Origin: Sphaerosporella brunnea
Lineage: Eukaryota; Ascomycota; Pezizomycetes; Pezizales; Pyronemataceae
Length of the DNA: 64,000 bases
Assembly (NCBI GenBank): GCA_008704415.1
Contig: VXIS01000198.1
Span: 1-64,000, forward strand
Direction of reading: 5' to 3'
Position 1 is the first letter of the stretch. Each line of letters opens with the position of its first letter. This document shows positions 1 through 12,560 of this stretch, one piece after another. Under the pieces are notes generated by a model, which did no database searches, was not told where the DNA came from, and saw only the letters and a list, made by a program, of their open reading frames with translations. The position numbers and the translations under genes are program-made.

Positions 1-3000
1 GATTTTTCCGTGTTTTATGTAATTTATTTTTGGTGTATGGTGGAGCGGCACCGTATGATGAGCAACCGCTGAAGGTACTTGTGTTATTTGGCATGGTTTG
101 TTTGCGAAGGTGGAGCTGCCATGCTGATTTGGTATTACATCGCACTTTCGGAGTAATTGATTCCAGTCATCCAGGTACCTAGTATTCGATAAGAGAGAAT
201 AAAAAGCTCCGGCACGGGTAGCCACTTAGAAAGTTGAATGCATAAACAGAGCAAAAAAGACGCTCTGTTCCTCGAGCGCTTGGAAAAGTCTTTGACAATT
301 TACCGGATCCACGATCACTTTGTTGTAACGTGCGTGAAAACTCATGACATCTTCAACATAAAAACCAAGCTACCACGTCAAAGTTGTGACAGCATGAACT
401 CGTTCGTCTCGTGACCGACCGTCCTCGAGGCATACTCGGAATACTCACAGCCAAAGGGTAACAGCCTCTTCATGTTCGGTGCAAGATAAGTCACCAGACT
501 CCGGAATCACGCAAGAGTTCTTAAAAGCTTCAAGGATTATAGTAGGAGCATGATTGTGAGTCGGAAGTACGATGAGCGGGTGAGCGGGTCGTGGTGCTAA
601 GGGTGGCGGTCGAGGGCGTATATCGACCACGTGCGGTACTTCGGTGGAACGTACGTGCTGGGCCTGAGGCGGTTGATCAATTGGCAGGTTAAGGGGGCGC
701 TCTAGTCTCTGGGGGAGGAGGTGGCTTGTGGGAAGTGGACCCTCTCTCGTGTAGAAAATAAGGCGAAGAAAATCGACTTGTCATTTTCCGTGGTTTCGCT
801 GGGGTCGGAGTTATGTTTCGGTCGTGCAGGTGAGACGGTAGGGTGGATGTTTCGGACTCAAATGGCAATTCGGCTAAGACCTGATAATCGCTAATTCAGT
901 CATCGCGGTCGGTATCCATTAGTGGGCAACCGTGATCGGCGGTGGAATCACCTATACATAGCTTGGCTAGGGCTAGGACCTAGTCCTTCTTCTTTGCGTG
1001 TTTAACGGTGACACGCGTCCAAAAATGCTTCTTTGCCGTTTCCTTCTGGGTTTGTGTTACCCGATCAGAGAGATCGGACCGCGGTGGCGAAGCAGGCTCA
1101 GCTCGGTGCCAAATTGTTGAGTTCGGTCCAATTGGTTCAGGAAACGGTATCTCGATCCTGACTGTTGAGGGAGAAAGTCTGTTCTGCGTCGTCAACGTCA
1201 GTTCCAGCTTGCTCGAACAAGCAAACATAGCAAAGCCAAAAAAAAAAAAACAACACCCGCAACCTTGATATCAACACGAGAATTAAGCTCGGTGAAACAG
1301 CCGGCAGAGAAACGTCAACGCGGGAACCTGCAGTTTCGCGGGTCCTGCACGGAAACGTAACGTGCGCCGCAGGGCTCATACGCGCGCGGACTTGTGTCAG
1401 AGACGTTCACGTGACTCGGGTGATTGGACATGATTTATCTCGGAAGCGGGCGGGGCGAATAAGGGCTAACGAGCGACGGAACAACGAAGGGCCGGCCGGT
1501 TATGTGCTAGTAGTAGACGATGCAAATGTTCGACCTGCGGGGAGATAGCCGGTTACCCCGCTGAGGCTCTGCGGCAAGCTTTTGGGATCGGCTAATAGCA
1601 AGCGAATCGGCGGTTTCCCTCAAAAAGGATCAACAGGCGGCGGCGGCTCCCACCACCGGCTTAGGTCGCAAGTGACTACACACGTTGACAGGGCGGCAAA
1701 CCATGGATGCATCTAGATAGCGACGGAAACCCCGACATACATAATTTCGCGCTTACTTCCCGCCCAGCCCTGTTAGCTAGTTCAGAATCTCCGTTAACGT
1801 TACACTTTCCAAGACGTTTCCCAAGGGGGGTTTTTACCAAACAAAACGGCTCGCGGATCTGGGAACGGAGAAGGAAAATCATCCTCAAGCACGCCAAGGG
1901 GTAGAAAGCAGCGAGGGCTCCTGTGGTGCTGCTCGGGCCTCGCCAGAATCCGAGTTAACGGGCGAACCAGATCCAATCCTACAGGCTGAGGCGAGCACAT
2001 GGTGCGGAGGCAGAGTTTTTCCGTATTTAAGCCATCGGGCAAAACCACGGCTGGCTGAGAAGCTACTGTATCTAGGACCTAGGTAGGAAGTAATTAGGTA
2101 TGTATATCTTTTTCTTTTTCCGGGCACCGGAATCAGCCTATTTGCCGTGACACTTCGTTCCACGTTTTGGAGGATCGTCCTGGATCTTATCGGCGTGAAA
2201 ATCTTCTTCTTTGCCACACATGAACTGATGGCTGTTTTCCCGTACCAATAGAGGACTCCCCACCGCATTCGTTAAGCCAGACCGGAGTTGAGACCGACCA
2301 TTGAGCTCGCTAGATGCTCTACCTAACGCCGCCGGGTTGCACCCTTGTTGAAACGAAACGAGAAGACTAGCCCGAATCGCTATTTTGTGGATCCGGAGGC
2401 TTGTAGAGTACGCAGCTCCGCCCCTCCACAAACAAACTATGCTGGATGCGAATCCGGGGACCCCGCTGCAGTTCAATCGCAAGTGTTTCTTCATTTACGG
2501 TTGGGGCCAAACGCGAATGCACCCAATATAATCTTGCGTAATGGCAGTGTTCAAAACAAAATGTTTACTAACTTGATGTCGTTGACAATCTTTTTTTCTT
2601 AGCATCTAGATACCTGAGCATGACCCCAAGGGCGAAGATCGGCGCGCCGCGGAAGTGGTTTCTTCCACATTGGAATCCATGAAATTTTCTTGATCATCAA
2701 CAGAACGGCCGTATGTGATCATTGATAAAAGCTCTCCCACAAATCCCTGTTTTAAGGCCCTTGTATGCAGCTCCGGGCTTTGGATGAGAATAGTGACCGT
2801 GATAGGTAGCGCAAGGCGTAGCGATACTCCTTTGGATATGCGGTTCAAATTGAAACTGGTGACCGGAGAAACTGTCACCGGTCCCTGTAGACTGTCGTCA
2901 CAGGAGGGGCCACGGTGATGAACAGATGCAGGCACTCACCGATGATGAAGAGAACCAAAACCCGGCGAGGCGAAATATGCGATGTTGCAAGCTCGACCCT

Positions 3001-4440
3001 TTCACTCTGGACAGTTCGATTGCCAAACCAACTAGACTCCATCTTGACCAGCATGGAAAATATAGAAGTAGGGACCATGAGGCCAGCTGCCGCCCTAGCC
3101 ATGTACGTAGGGGCACTCAGGGCCCGCTCTCTTGTTGTCGTCCCATTTCAAACTTGGATTCTGTGTTCGCCACTTCGAAGGTGGAGCGTCATCAGGCTAT
3201 TTCCAAATCCCAACGTTTGGATATTGGCAACCACATTCACTAAAGGCTAACGAACTGCAGGTTCGGCCCCAATTACAATTCGACAGCCTCAAAGCTGACA
3301 CAGAACTGGCCCTCCTCCCCATCCGAATTCCGCAGCGCTGAGCAGTTGCCCCTCCGCCCCACCCTGCGTGAGCTGTCCGTCGGGTTTGGTCAAAAACTGA
3401 ATTTCTTGGCGCTTCAAGAGGTAGGCTTGATCCTAAGCTGACAAAATCAGAGTCCTCGTGATTCATGAATCTGGCAGCACGTGAGAGGACCCATCGAGCC
3501 CGGAACCTCGAACCGTATTCGGCTATTTACGTTGTGTAATCGGTCTTTGGAGAGATAGTAGATGGAAGAGTTATGCCGTTGAAGGCGACGGACCGTGATA
3601 CATCGGATACGCACAAAACAAACTGTGATCCGAAAAACCAGCCTGCTGGCCTCTTCTCTGTGTGAACAGGGGCCAGCAGACCCAAAAACCGGTCACGCCT
3701 TGTCTGAGTACAGTTCTCCAACTCAGAGCGTTGAGGCTGCCGAAGCTTCGTCCTGTCGTCGAGACACGAGAATGGTGATCCCATGATTGATGTCAGTTTC
3801 GAGTGACCGGCTGTGATTCACCCACTACTTCTACTCCCTTCCAAAAGTAGCGGGAGCCCTTCCATCCAAAGGGTGTTAACCGGTATACGTTGTTTCTTTT
3901 TTCGCAATCCTTGAATGAGCGTATGGAAGGGTCTTCGATGGGGCCTCACCATCGCTGAGGACGAAGAATAAAAGTAAGTCCTGCGATGGAGGTACTGGTT
4001 AGAATGCCGTGCTGATATGCATCGAATATCTCCTTTTGAGGCAACCCTTTTGTCACATGTGGATCTTGGTGTCGTTCAGGTCGGGGCGGTCGGGTCGCCG
4101 TCGGTGTGGAAGCGGCCGGGGGGCTCAAACGCCCCCGAGAAAGCAGTGGGTGCATCATGTCGAATCTTGCTTCGGGCCCTGAGCATTTTTTGGGGTGAGA
4201 AGCTGCTTTCTATGTAGCTGCGAAACAGTGGAGGCGCAGTTGGCTACAATTAGGGGTGCAACCCGGGAGAACCCAGGCCGATAGGTAAGTACTAAGTAGG
4301 AGAGACACCAGGAACGCCTCTGGAGTTCAGGTAGGCCAAGATGAACTTGAGTAATGAGTGAGTTCGGACGCCTCCCATCAGCACGAGGAAGGGGATGCTT
4401 ACAAGATGTCATCGTGAGTCGCGAGCATGGTCATAGTTAT
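1..4440. other. Gene-free leading region
   Basis: I see no reading frame here with a recognisable domain, no repeat shared with the T-element family and no convincing intron-exon structure. Frames are short, overlap on both strands and look random. An A-run lies near 1240. It may hold old, decayed repeats. Confidence 0.4.
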
Positions 4441-4460
4441 CGCGAAGATGGACCGTACTC

Positions 4461-4687
4461 AAAAACCTCGCCCTCTCGCCTTCAGCCAGAGACGCAATGT
4501 TTTATAGAGGAAAAACCCCGAAGGGGACAAAAACATCTGCCACAGTTGGCTTGTTCTTTCTTCCGCCCTGCAGTATGCCATTCGCTCCTGAGATATAATT
4601 ATTGTGCACAGTTACACTCTGCTCTTCTTTTTGTTTTGACGAGGGAAAGAGAAGGGAGTATTCATAGGGTAAGGGTTGGATTTTGCC
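4461..4687 (-). repeat. T-element copy 1 (subfamily I, diverged)
   Basis: This is the most diverged subfamily I copy. It lacks about 11 bp in the middle and its TATA box is altered (TATTCATAG on the plus strand). Read in the sense direction (minus strand), the inner hairpin is CCCC-TTCG-GGGG, stronger than in other copies, while the outer helix has one mismatch. Confidence 0.8.
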
Positions 4688-4949
4688 TAACAACAGAACG
4701 ACTACCTGTGATTCGCGTTGTGTCCGATTTTCTGAGAGCAGTCGTTACCTTGCTCCAGTCGTCTAAAATGAGGAAGAGTGCTAGGGAGGTTGGCGTGTTC
4801 TAATTCCTCCACCCTTACTTTTCATGATCTCGGCAACTACTTTGAATTCAAATTTTTCCGCGTGATGGTAGACTCCTCGGAGTGGGCTGGAAAATGGCTG
4901 GAGGCTGCCATTATGGAAACTACACCTTCTCTAAATTTAGCTCTACCCG

Positions 4950-5082
4950 CAGTGTTGATACTGCCGAATTTCCCTACATCACACGAACGCTATATTGAAG
5001 GGTCCATTGGCCTATCGCCTTCATTATAATCACTAGACACACAATTAGTGTGACGTAGGGAAATTCGGCAGCGTCAACACTG
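4950..5082. mobile_element. Small palindromic MITE-like element
   Basis: About 33 bp at each end form inverted repeats starting CAGTGTTGA and sharing CTGCCGAATTTCCCTAC. The 133-bp unit interrupts sequence whose flanks (about 4800-4940 and 5100-5215) resemble 13080-13260 and 13420-13500, which suggests insertion into an older dispersed repeat. There is no coding capacity and no clear target duplication. Confidence 0.6.
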
Positions 5083-5593
5083 TGGGGGATACCGCCCGTC
5101 TGATCTGTCCATGATCTCGCTATGCAAACGGCTCGCTTATTTACGCGCGGCAGCCTCTCGCTAAGTTCTCGCCTATTTGACGAGCGCTCGACGTCCAGCT
5201 ATGTATTTTCGCTTGACGCCTTGCGCTACTCGGCTTGATTGCGGAGTCCGCAAATGAGCTTTCTCGGAGCCTGGAATGAAAGCAGTAGAGAGTGAACTGG
5301 GTATGGTCGGGAGAAAGGGCAGAATTGTTGGCGCGTCCGCCAGCGTCAAGAGAATACGAGCTGGCGGGCACCATCAGAGCTAGTTACAGTGGAATACTTT
5401 GGTCCACAGGCACTGCGACGGCGGTGGAGGGCATTTAGTGAAGAACGAAGCGCCTAGTTCTTGTACCGCGAGTTTCACCCGCCGGAAAGGGAGAGGGCGG
5501 AAGGCAACCTTGGTGCAGCCAGACTGGTCGAGACCGTCGTTTTGAGGATTCTGAGTACTGGCTGACAGCGCCGTGCTTTCTTCGAATACGCTT

Positions 5594-5670
5594 CTGCTGA
5601 TAGTGGTGGTGGTGGTGGTGATGGTGGTGGTGATGGTGGTGGTGATGGTGGTGGTGATGGTGATGATGAT
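5594..5670. repeat. GGT/GAT microsatellite beside a T-element
   Basis: A (GGTGGTGAT)-type trinucleotide run. Similar GAT/CAT runs sit just past the hairpin end of many T-elements (7050, 7868, 11630, 42635, 47480, 49010, 51060), so the microsatellite is part of the wider repeat unit. In translation it gives poly-His or poly-Pro, which should not be read as a protein. Confidence 0.8.
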
Positions 5671-5860
5671 GATTGGGCACGAGATTTCAATGAAAGAAGG
5701 TATGGGCAAAAATCTTGAATCATCATCATGCAACAACCTCGTTTTCCGGCGATGGCCTCCCTCCCGGTGTAAGAAGTCGCGAGGATGAAAGTGGTTCGGC
5801 AGCAGAATTGATGTTCACTGAGCTATACTAACCTTTATCGCTGGAAGAAGTCAAAAAACA

Positions 5861-6146
5861 AAACCTCACGCTCTCGCCTTCAGCCAGAGACGCAATGTTT
5901 TATAGAGGAAAAACCCATCAAGGGGACAAAAACCTCTGCCACTGTTGGCTTGTTCTTTCTTCCACGTTTCGGGGGCCCTGCAGTATGCCATTTGCTCTTT
6001 CAATATAATTATTGTGCACAGTTTACACACTGTTCTTCTTTTTGTTTTGACGAGGGAAAGAAGAGAAGGGAGGAAGGAGGCGGTATTTATAGGCAGAGGA
6101 TGAGGCTCTGCTGGGTTTAACCCCATTTTGGCCGCTTGAGGGTTGA
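5861..6146 (-). repeat. T-element copy 2 (subfamily I)
   Basis: This copy is full length. In the sense direction (minus strand) it has CTATAAATACCGCC, a CT-rich leader, a conserved middle, the AGAGG/CCTCT hairpin and the TCTCT/AGAGA hairpin. The left neighbour is not the usual GAT microsatellite but GAAGAAGTC sequence, so flanks differ between copies. Confidence 0.9.
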
Positions 6147-7102
6147 GTGCTGGACGAGGAGGAGTGTTAAGTCATGCTTCAGGCATTAAATTTCATTTTC
6201 CAATTCAGATGCTGCATCTTGAAATTTTGGATCACCCGCCTCACTCCAGTCACCTAACCCGAGGAAGTCGAATAACGGTCTGTGACGGTCACGGGAGAGG
6301 TAAAGTAACTTGAAGGATGGGGAAATCCGACATCCCAATCGTACAAACCAAATTCTACCGGCCGGCAAGTCACCTTTCCAAGCACTGGAACCGGCTCGGG
6401 GTGGAAACAGCTGACAAGCTGTGCCTTACTCACATCAATCGTCGCATCTTTGCATCACCGTGCAACTGTCGCTCTTACTGACATCGGTAATTGGAGCCTC
6501 AGATTCCAACTCCACTAGTTCTGGTTTGCTGGGGTGGGGTTTCCATCTGGGCTCATTCTTTTAAGCTTGCGGCGGTTTTCCAACTTTGTGGGGCGCCGAA
6601 GATCTGTAATCGATGCCAGTGAGTTTGTCTTATGCTTCCGTGTTCGCGCTTACCATACTGTCCCCACTTGTCGTCTCTTCGTCTCCCACACGCTGGTCAG
6701 TCGGGACCGACTTCCCTACTGAGGGTGAGTGCCAGGACGTGCTTCTACATATGTACACATATTGTGTAGTTCTAAGTCATTATTGGGCTACGGCGCCAGC
6801 AGCAGCAGCGGTTGGTGCTCATCATCGCGCTCAGTAGCAGCAATGACTAGGTCGGTGACGACTGCGGGATCACCGAGAATATAACGTAGCTAAAGGATCC
6901 ACCAAGCGCAATGATTCATGTCGCACGTGTTAGCACTAGGCCACGGCCGGCGAGGATGCTGGGAATCATGCCGATGTCTTGATGAATCGCTACTTGTTTG
7001 CACACTATTACCGTCTTTACCTGCAAGCGGCGCTTGGCTGCTGCTGCGGTGACGATGGTGATGATGGCGGTAATGATGAGGATAATGAATCGTGACCAAG
7101 TT

Positions 7103-7392
7103 AAAACCTCGCTCTCTCGCTTTCAGCCAGAGACGCGATGTTTTATAGAGGAAAAACCCATCAAGGGGACAAAAACCTCTGCCACAGTTGGCTTGTTCTT
7201 TCTTCCACGTTTCGGGGGCCCTGCAGTATGCCATTTGCTCTTTCAATATAATTATTGTGCACAGTTTACACTCTGTTCTTCTTTTTGTCTCGAGGAGAGA
7301 AAAAAGGAGGAAGGGAGGGAAAAGGCGGTATTTATAGGGCGAGGATGAGGCTCTGCTGGGATTAACCCCATTTTGGCCGCTTGAGGGTTGAG
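7103..7392 (-). repeat. T-element copy 3 (subfamily I)
   Basis: Full-length copy. With about 380 bp of hairpin-side flank (6724-7102) it forms a larger unit that recurs at 7500-8229, giving a head-to-tail pair with a period near 800 bp. The leader differs from most copies (CTCGAGGAGAG in place of TTGACGAGGG on the plus strand). Confidence 0.9.
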
Positions 7393-7868
7393 GCTGGACG
7401 AGGAGGAGTGTCAAGTCGTGCTTCAGGCATTAAATGTGACTTTCGACTTCGGATGCTGCAACTTTGAGTTGTGGATCACCCCCCTCACTCTAGTCACCTA
7501 ACCTGAGGGTGAGTGCTAGGACGTGCTCCTAGAAAGTAGTATGTACACATATAGATAGTGTAGCTCTCAGCTATGTTGTTGGTTATGCCTTTTGTATTGG
7601 GCTACGGCGGCAGCTGTTGGTGGTGCTCATGATCGCGCTTAGTAGCAGCAACGAATAATTCTGTGACGACTGCGGGATCACCGAGATGTACCGCGGCGAA
7701 TTGAAAGGGTTCATCAAGCGCAATGATTCCTGTCGCACGTGCCAGCACCAGGCTGCGGGCGGCGCTGAGGATGCTGAGAATCATGCCGATGAAGGACCTC
7801 TTCCTAGGTATCTACTTGTGCGCACACCACTACCATCTTTACCTGCAAGCGGCGCTTTGCTGCTGCGG

Positions 7869-7900
<32 letters not shown>

Positions 7901-7942
7901 GTGATGATGACGGTGATGAGGACAATGAATCGTGACCAAGTT

Positions 7943-8229
7943 AAAACCTCGCTCTCTCGCCTTCAGCCAGAGACGCGATGTTTTATAGAGGAAAAACCCA
8001 TCAAGGGGACAAAAACCTCTGCCACTGTTGGCTTGTTCTTTCTTCCACGTTTCGGGGGCCCTGCAGTATGCCATTTGCTCTTTCAATATAATTATTGTGC
8101 ACAGTTTACACACTGTTCTTCTTTTTGTTTTGACGAGGGAAAGAAGAGAAGGAGGAAGGAGGCGGTATTTATAGGCAGAGGATGAGGCTCTGCTTGGTTT
8201 AACCCCATTTTGGCCGGTTGAGGGTTGAG
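7943..8229 (-). repeat. T-element copy 4 (subfamily I)
   Basis: Full-length second member of the tandem pair. Its left flank (7500-7942) carries the ATCTACTTGTGCG site that is the unoccupied counterpart of the chromovirus insertion site at 36566/42570. Confidence 0.9.
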
Positions 8230-8511
8230 AGCTGGACGAGGAGGAGTGTCAAGTCGTGCTTCAGGTTTCTCTGCAAATGGTTGGTGCAGAGGCAATGGAA
8301 ACACAATCAAGGTGACTTCTCCTCTTAGTGGATGAGGAGTTTGTGGATCCGGGGATGCTTGCAGATGTCGTTAACTGTCCGATATTTCTGCATATATCCC
8401 CTAGGCCCTACCAGCTTTCCCTTCTTTGATGTTATGGGCTTTGCCGGACGGACTGGGGCCTTGGTTTTTGTTTTTTTATTATGCCTGCACTCAGCTACCG
8501 AGCTATGAACC

Positions 8512-9250
8512 ATGTGGTCATTGTCCATCCACCATTGCGAGGCGAATGTCGCCCCCTGTTCACAGCCTCGATTTCACACGCCCTCTGGGGCGAAGACAGC
8601 AGTCCTAGCATCGCCTTCAACGTCCGCCCTATTCGACACCATCAACACCTTCGTCCTTGCCGACCGTCTCCTAGACGCATGTAAGGTCATCACGGCACGG
8701 CTTCCGCACAACATCGCTCCCAACTGCCATCACCGCCTCACACACACCTTGGCATACCTTCCGGAATGTCTGTCTCTGGATATCAAAGTATTGGCTCGAG
8801 CCTCTGCAACCTGGAGCATGTACTCTTGATAAAGTACCGCCGCCTACACTTTGACACGACAGATCCACATGCACTTGAGCCATTCTACGGCGTGAAGAAG
8901 GGAGAGTGCGTTAATGTCCCGACTCTATAGGCGAACTTTGACTGCTTGCTATTGAGCGACCGAAATTGGCGCTACTTGAAGCCCATGGCGATTTCGGTGG
9001 GATGGTGGGATTGGTGGGAATCGTGGCAGACCCCGGAAAGCGGAAATCCCAAATGGCAATTTCTAAATCCTACCTTATCGTTTACGCATCCAAGAAGGAG
9101 TCACCCCTATATTTGGATGTAGACGGTATTCCTCAGACTATTCGGAAAGCGGCAGCGATGCTGAAGGAGGAGAATAACGACGCCTTTCTGCTGAAGTTCG
9201 TTTATGTGGATCCGCCACGTACGGGTGATCACTGGGAAGTTATGTTTTAA
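8512..9250 (+). pseudogene. Possible decayed coding sequence, unrecognised
   Basis: Two open stretches (8512-8829 and 8966-9250, 105 and 94 codons) lie in different frames. The second has protein-like composition and ends at a TAA. I recognise no domain. Frame changes between the pieces suggest a pseudogene or an unannotated multi-exon gene. Confidence 0.25.
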
Positions 9251-9980
9251 AGCAGTGACGAAGAGATCGGATTTGGGAGGCACCGAAAGCGATGGTGGGA
9301 ATTCGAGCGAATGAAGATAGCCAGATTGGAGTTTAAAAGGTGGGAAATAAAATGATATACTAGCCATCTGGATGAGAAGTCCTATGAAAAATCGATGTGA
9401 AGAAACGGGTGCTCGAAATTAAAGCAGATTTTAGTTGCCATTATAACCGGGTGAATTTGCCCCTTCGAAATCCTCTTCGCAGCCGAGATGACTCGCTTGT
9501 GCGGATTCGCCTATTTGGCGAAGGCTCCTTCGCGAGTTTCTCCAGCTTCATTATCTTCTGCAGTGTTATTACTGCGGGGAATAGAGTCTGAGCACGACCC
9601 TTCTTGCAGCAATAGACTAGCGGACATAGCAGAGTATCAAAATCAAGTATGACCAAGAGACAGCCCCGACGTTTTCAGGAGAATAGAGGTCCCACTTAGA
9701 ATTACATCGAAATAGTGATAGACACAGCGTCCCTAACAACGGAGGGCGCTTGGTGAAGGACGGAACCGAGGGGGAAGCCCGAAGAAAGCAGTCTCGGTAC
9801 AGTAAACTGATCGAGCTCGGCGTGTTGAGGATTCGGAGGACTGGGCTGACTGTTGCGTTTTCGGACCAACAACGGCGCGGATTCTTCGAAAAGCCTTGCT
9901 GCTCTGTATGCTTCTGATGCTGACGCCGAGAGTTACAGCACTGCACTTGATGTGACTGACCGCGAATCTCGAAGAAGTCC

Positions 9981-10266
9981 AAAACCTCGCTCTCTCGCTT
10001 TCAGCCAGAGATGCAATGTTTTATAGAGGAAAAACCCATCAAGGGGACAAAAACCTCTGCCACTGTTGGCTTGTTCTTTCTTCCACGTTTCGGGGGCCCT
10101 GCAGTATGCCATTTGCTCTTTCAATATAATTATTGTGCACAGTTTACACACTGTTCTTCTTTTTGTTTTGACGAGGGAAAGAAGAGAAGGAGGGAGGAGG
10201 CGGTATTTATAGGCAGAGGATGAGGCTCTGCTGGGTTTAACCCAATTTTGGCCGCTTGAGGTTGAG
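9981..10266 (-). repeat. T-element copy 5 (subfamily I)
   Basis: Full-length copy with TATAAATACCGCC in sense. Its left flank lacks the GAT microsatellite and instead resembles the 5390-5570 region, the alternative hairpin-side flank module. Confidence 0.9.
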
Positions 10267-10335
10267 TGCTTTAGGCATTGAATTTGCTTTTCTAATTGTC
10301 ATCACGGTGGATCACCCATCTTACTCAAAAAGATA

Positions 10336-10534
10336 CCGTAAAAACTCACTTAAAAGAAACCCCCCCCAGATTTGGTTAGCGGCAAATAATTGCCTCATAG
10401 GGAAACTTTTGAGATTACTAAAGAGGGTTTTTGTTTTTCAGTGACTTCCTTTTGGAGACATTAAATTCCATATATGGCAATTATGTGCCGCTAACCAAAT
10501 CTGGGGGGGGTCTCTTTTAAGTGAGTTTTTACGG
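10336..10534. mobile_element. TIR element (MITE), TA target duplication
   Basis: A 199-bp non-coding element with nearly perfect inverted repeats of about 50 bp. They start CCGTAAAAACTCACTTA and contain a C-run and CAGATTTGGTTAGCGGC. Both ends are flanked by TA, as for Tc1/mariner-class insertions. A relative lacking the right arm lies at 17104-17265. Confidence 0.85.
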
Positions 10535-10613
10535 TAGCGCTAAACAGGCCGGGTAACTCCACCCCACCAAAAAAAACCACAACGACAACCTTGCAGAGAA
10601 AAATCAGTAACTA

Positions 10614-10805
10614 CCCTTGTAAAAAAGGGGGGGTAATGGAAACGTTTATGTAATGTTTTATTGTGGTTTTTATTCTGCAAACGTTTACGCCGTGTTTGCC
10701 AACGGTCAAAAAATGGTTCAAAAACGCCACAGCGACGTCTACAGAATAGAAACCACAATAAAACATTACATAAACGTTTCCATTACCCCCCCTTTTTTAC
10801 AAGGG
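10614..10805. mobile_element. TIR element (MITE), nearly full palindrome
   Basis: A 192-bp element whose outer 60-70 bp are inverted repeats beginning CCCTTGTAAAAAAGGGG. TA dinucleotides flank both ends. The loop contains no coding sequence. It lies only 80 bp from the 10336-10534 element but has different termini. Confidence 0.85.
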
Positions 10806-11127
10806 TACCCCAACGTTTCTTCAAAAATATTGAATATAGGCTCAAAAAAAATAAAATAGATGATGCTAGAGATTAATATAGAGGCGCGAAGCAAACAAAT
10901 TGAAGGGAGTGTTCCCCGAATAAAACTAGAAAGGTCGGAATAAAAAGAAATCGGTGCCACACGAAAATTACGTGCAAGCATCATTCCCGCGAGAGCTACG
11001 TTTTTTTTAGTCTCTAGCTTTTTAACTTTCATTTGATTCTACACTCAAGTTTTTTGGGCGAGTGGTGGAAGAAGTATAAAATTTTTTGTACACCGCTCAC
11101 GCGCGGTCTTTTTTTTTTTTTTTTTTT

Positions 11128-11248
11128 GTTGGAGTGAAGGCCGAGTAACAGCGTGTCCGGATCATTGTTTTATGGGCCAGTTTCATAATTAATTAATTTG
11201 ACACAACAATGATCAGGACACTTAGTTACCCGGCTGCACCCCACCAAA
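11128..11248. mobile_element. Small palindromic element with T-run border
   Basis: Inverted arms include GTGTCCGGATCATTGTT on the left and AACAATGATCAGGACAC on the right, extended by GTTAC/GTAAC blocks and a CACCCCACCAAAA-like end. An AT-rich centre separates the arms. A T-run borders the left side. The CCGGGTAACTCCACCCCACC end recurs near 10549. Confidence 0.6.
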
Positions 11249-11686
11249 ATTGAGTGGCTTTAAATTTGTTTCCTTGTTGACGTTGCTCGAATTCTCCTCA
11301 TTTCCTTCCATAGAGCCTTCGGTTCGATTCTATAGGTTATAAGCATTCATTTGAGCCTTTACCTCATAGTTGGTGATTTCACATTATTGTCAGGGCGTTT
11401 TCGGGCGCCCATTTTTTGGTGGGTGTAGGTAGGGTAACTGCGGGGTGTTATTTCCTCTGACGATCATGAGAATTATTGCTGGTTCAGTTTCTGCTGCACA
11501 CTGCATCTGGTTGATGAGCGATACCGCCAGAAAGGGTGGAAGGCAAACTTGGCGCAGCCAGACTGGTCAAGACCGTCGCTTTGAGGATTCGTAGTTGTCT
11601 TCTTTGAACACGCTGTCCTGCTGGTTCTGCTGATGATGATGATGATGATGATGACGATGATAAGGATAATGAATCGTGACCAAGTT

Positions 11687-11973
11687 AAAACCTCGCTCTC
11701 TCGCTTTCAGCCAGAGACGCGATGTTTTATAGAGGAAAAACCCATCAAGGGGACAAAAACCTCTGCCACAGCTGGCTTGTTCTTTCTTCCACGTTTCGGG
11801 GGCCCTGCAGTATGCCATTTGCTCTTTCAATATAATTATTGTGCACAGTTTACACACTATTCTTCTTTTTGTTTTGACGAGGGAAAGAAGAGAAGGCGGA
11901 AGGAGGCGGTATTTATAGGCAGAGGATGAGGCTCTGCTGGGTTTAACCCCATTTTGGCCGCTTGAGGGTTGAG
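11687..11973 (-). repeat. T-element copy 6 (subfamily I)
   Basis: Full-length copy. The left flank carries a GAT microsatellite and the module with GGCAAACTTGGCGCAGCCAG, shared with 5500, 12168, 47318 and, inverted, 51240. Confidence 0.9.
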
Positions 11974-12218
11974 AGCTGGACGAGGAGTGTCAAGCCGTGA
12001 TTTAGGCATTGAATTTGCTTTTCTCATTCCGAATACTGCAATTCAAAGTCGTCATCACGGTGGATCACCCATCTTACTCCTCTGGCGATCATGGGAATTA
12101 TTGCTGGTTCTGTTTCTGCTGCACACTGCATCTGGTTGATGAGCGATACCGCCGAAAAGGACGGAAGGCAATCTTGGTGCAGCCAGACTGGTCAAGACCG
12201 TCGCTTTGAGGATTCTTA

Positions 12219-12560
12219 GGGTGCGTTTGGACGCCCGTGGTCGGGTAAACTGTGGTTCAGAGAAACCATGATCGAGGAAGTGAAACTACGGTTGCGCAAA
12301 CGTCATTTGCCAGCGAGCCAAACAGCGTGCGACCACAGTCATGATTCTACCACTGCGGGTGCTTGTGGTGGCGGTCGAATCGTGGTCCGCGCGGAGGTAG
12401 ATTCTATTTTTTTAGAATCGTCAGGACCCTTGCGAACCATGGTCCGCAGAACCAAGTTGTGATGCAACCAGACATTCACCGAATCCGCGAAATCATGTTC
12501 TCGTTGCGACCATGATCTAGCGCCCCGGATCGTAGTCCAAGCCGGCGTCCAAACGCACCC
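12219..12560. mobile_element. PIF/Harbinger (Tourist-like) MITE
   Basis: A 342-bp non-coding element bounded by the perfect 17-bp inverted repeat GGGTGCGTTTGGACGCC and flanked by the direct repeat TTA (12216-12218 and 12561-12563). A 3-bp TTA duplication with GGG...CCC termini is typical of PIF/Harbinger MITEs. Paralogous flanks at 11585 and 47360 have the same sequence without the insert. Confidence 0.85.
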
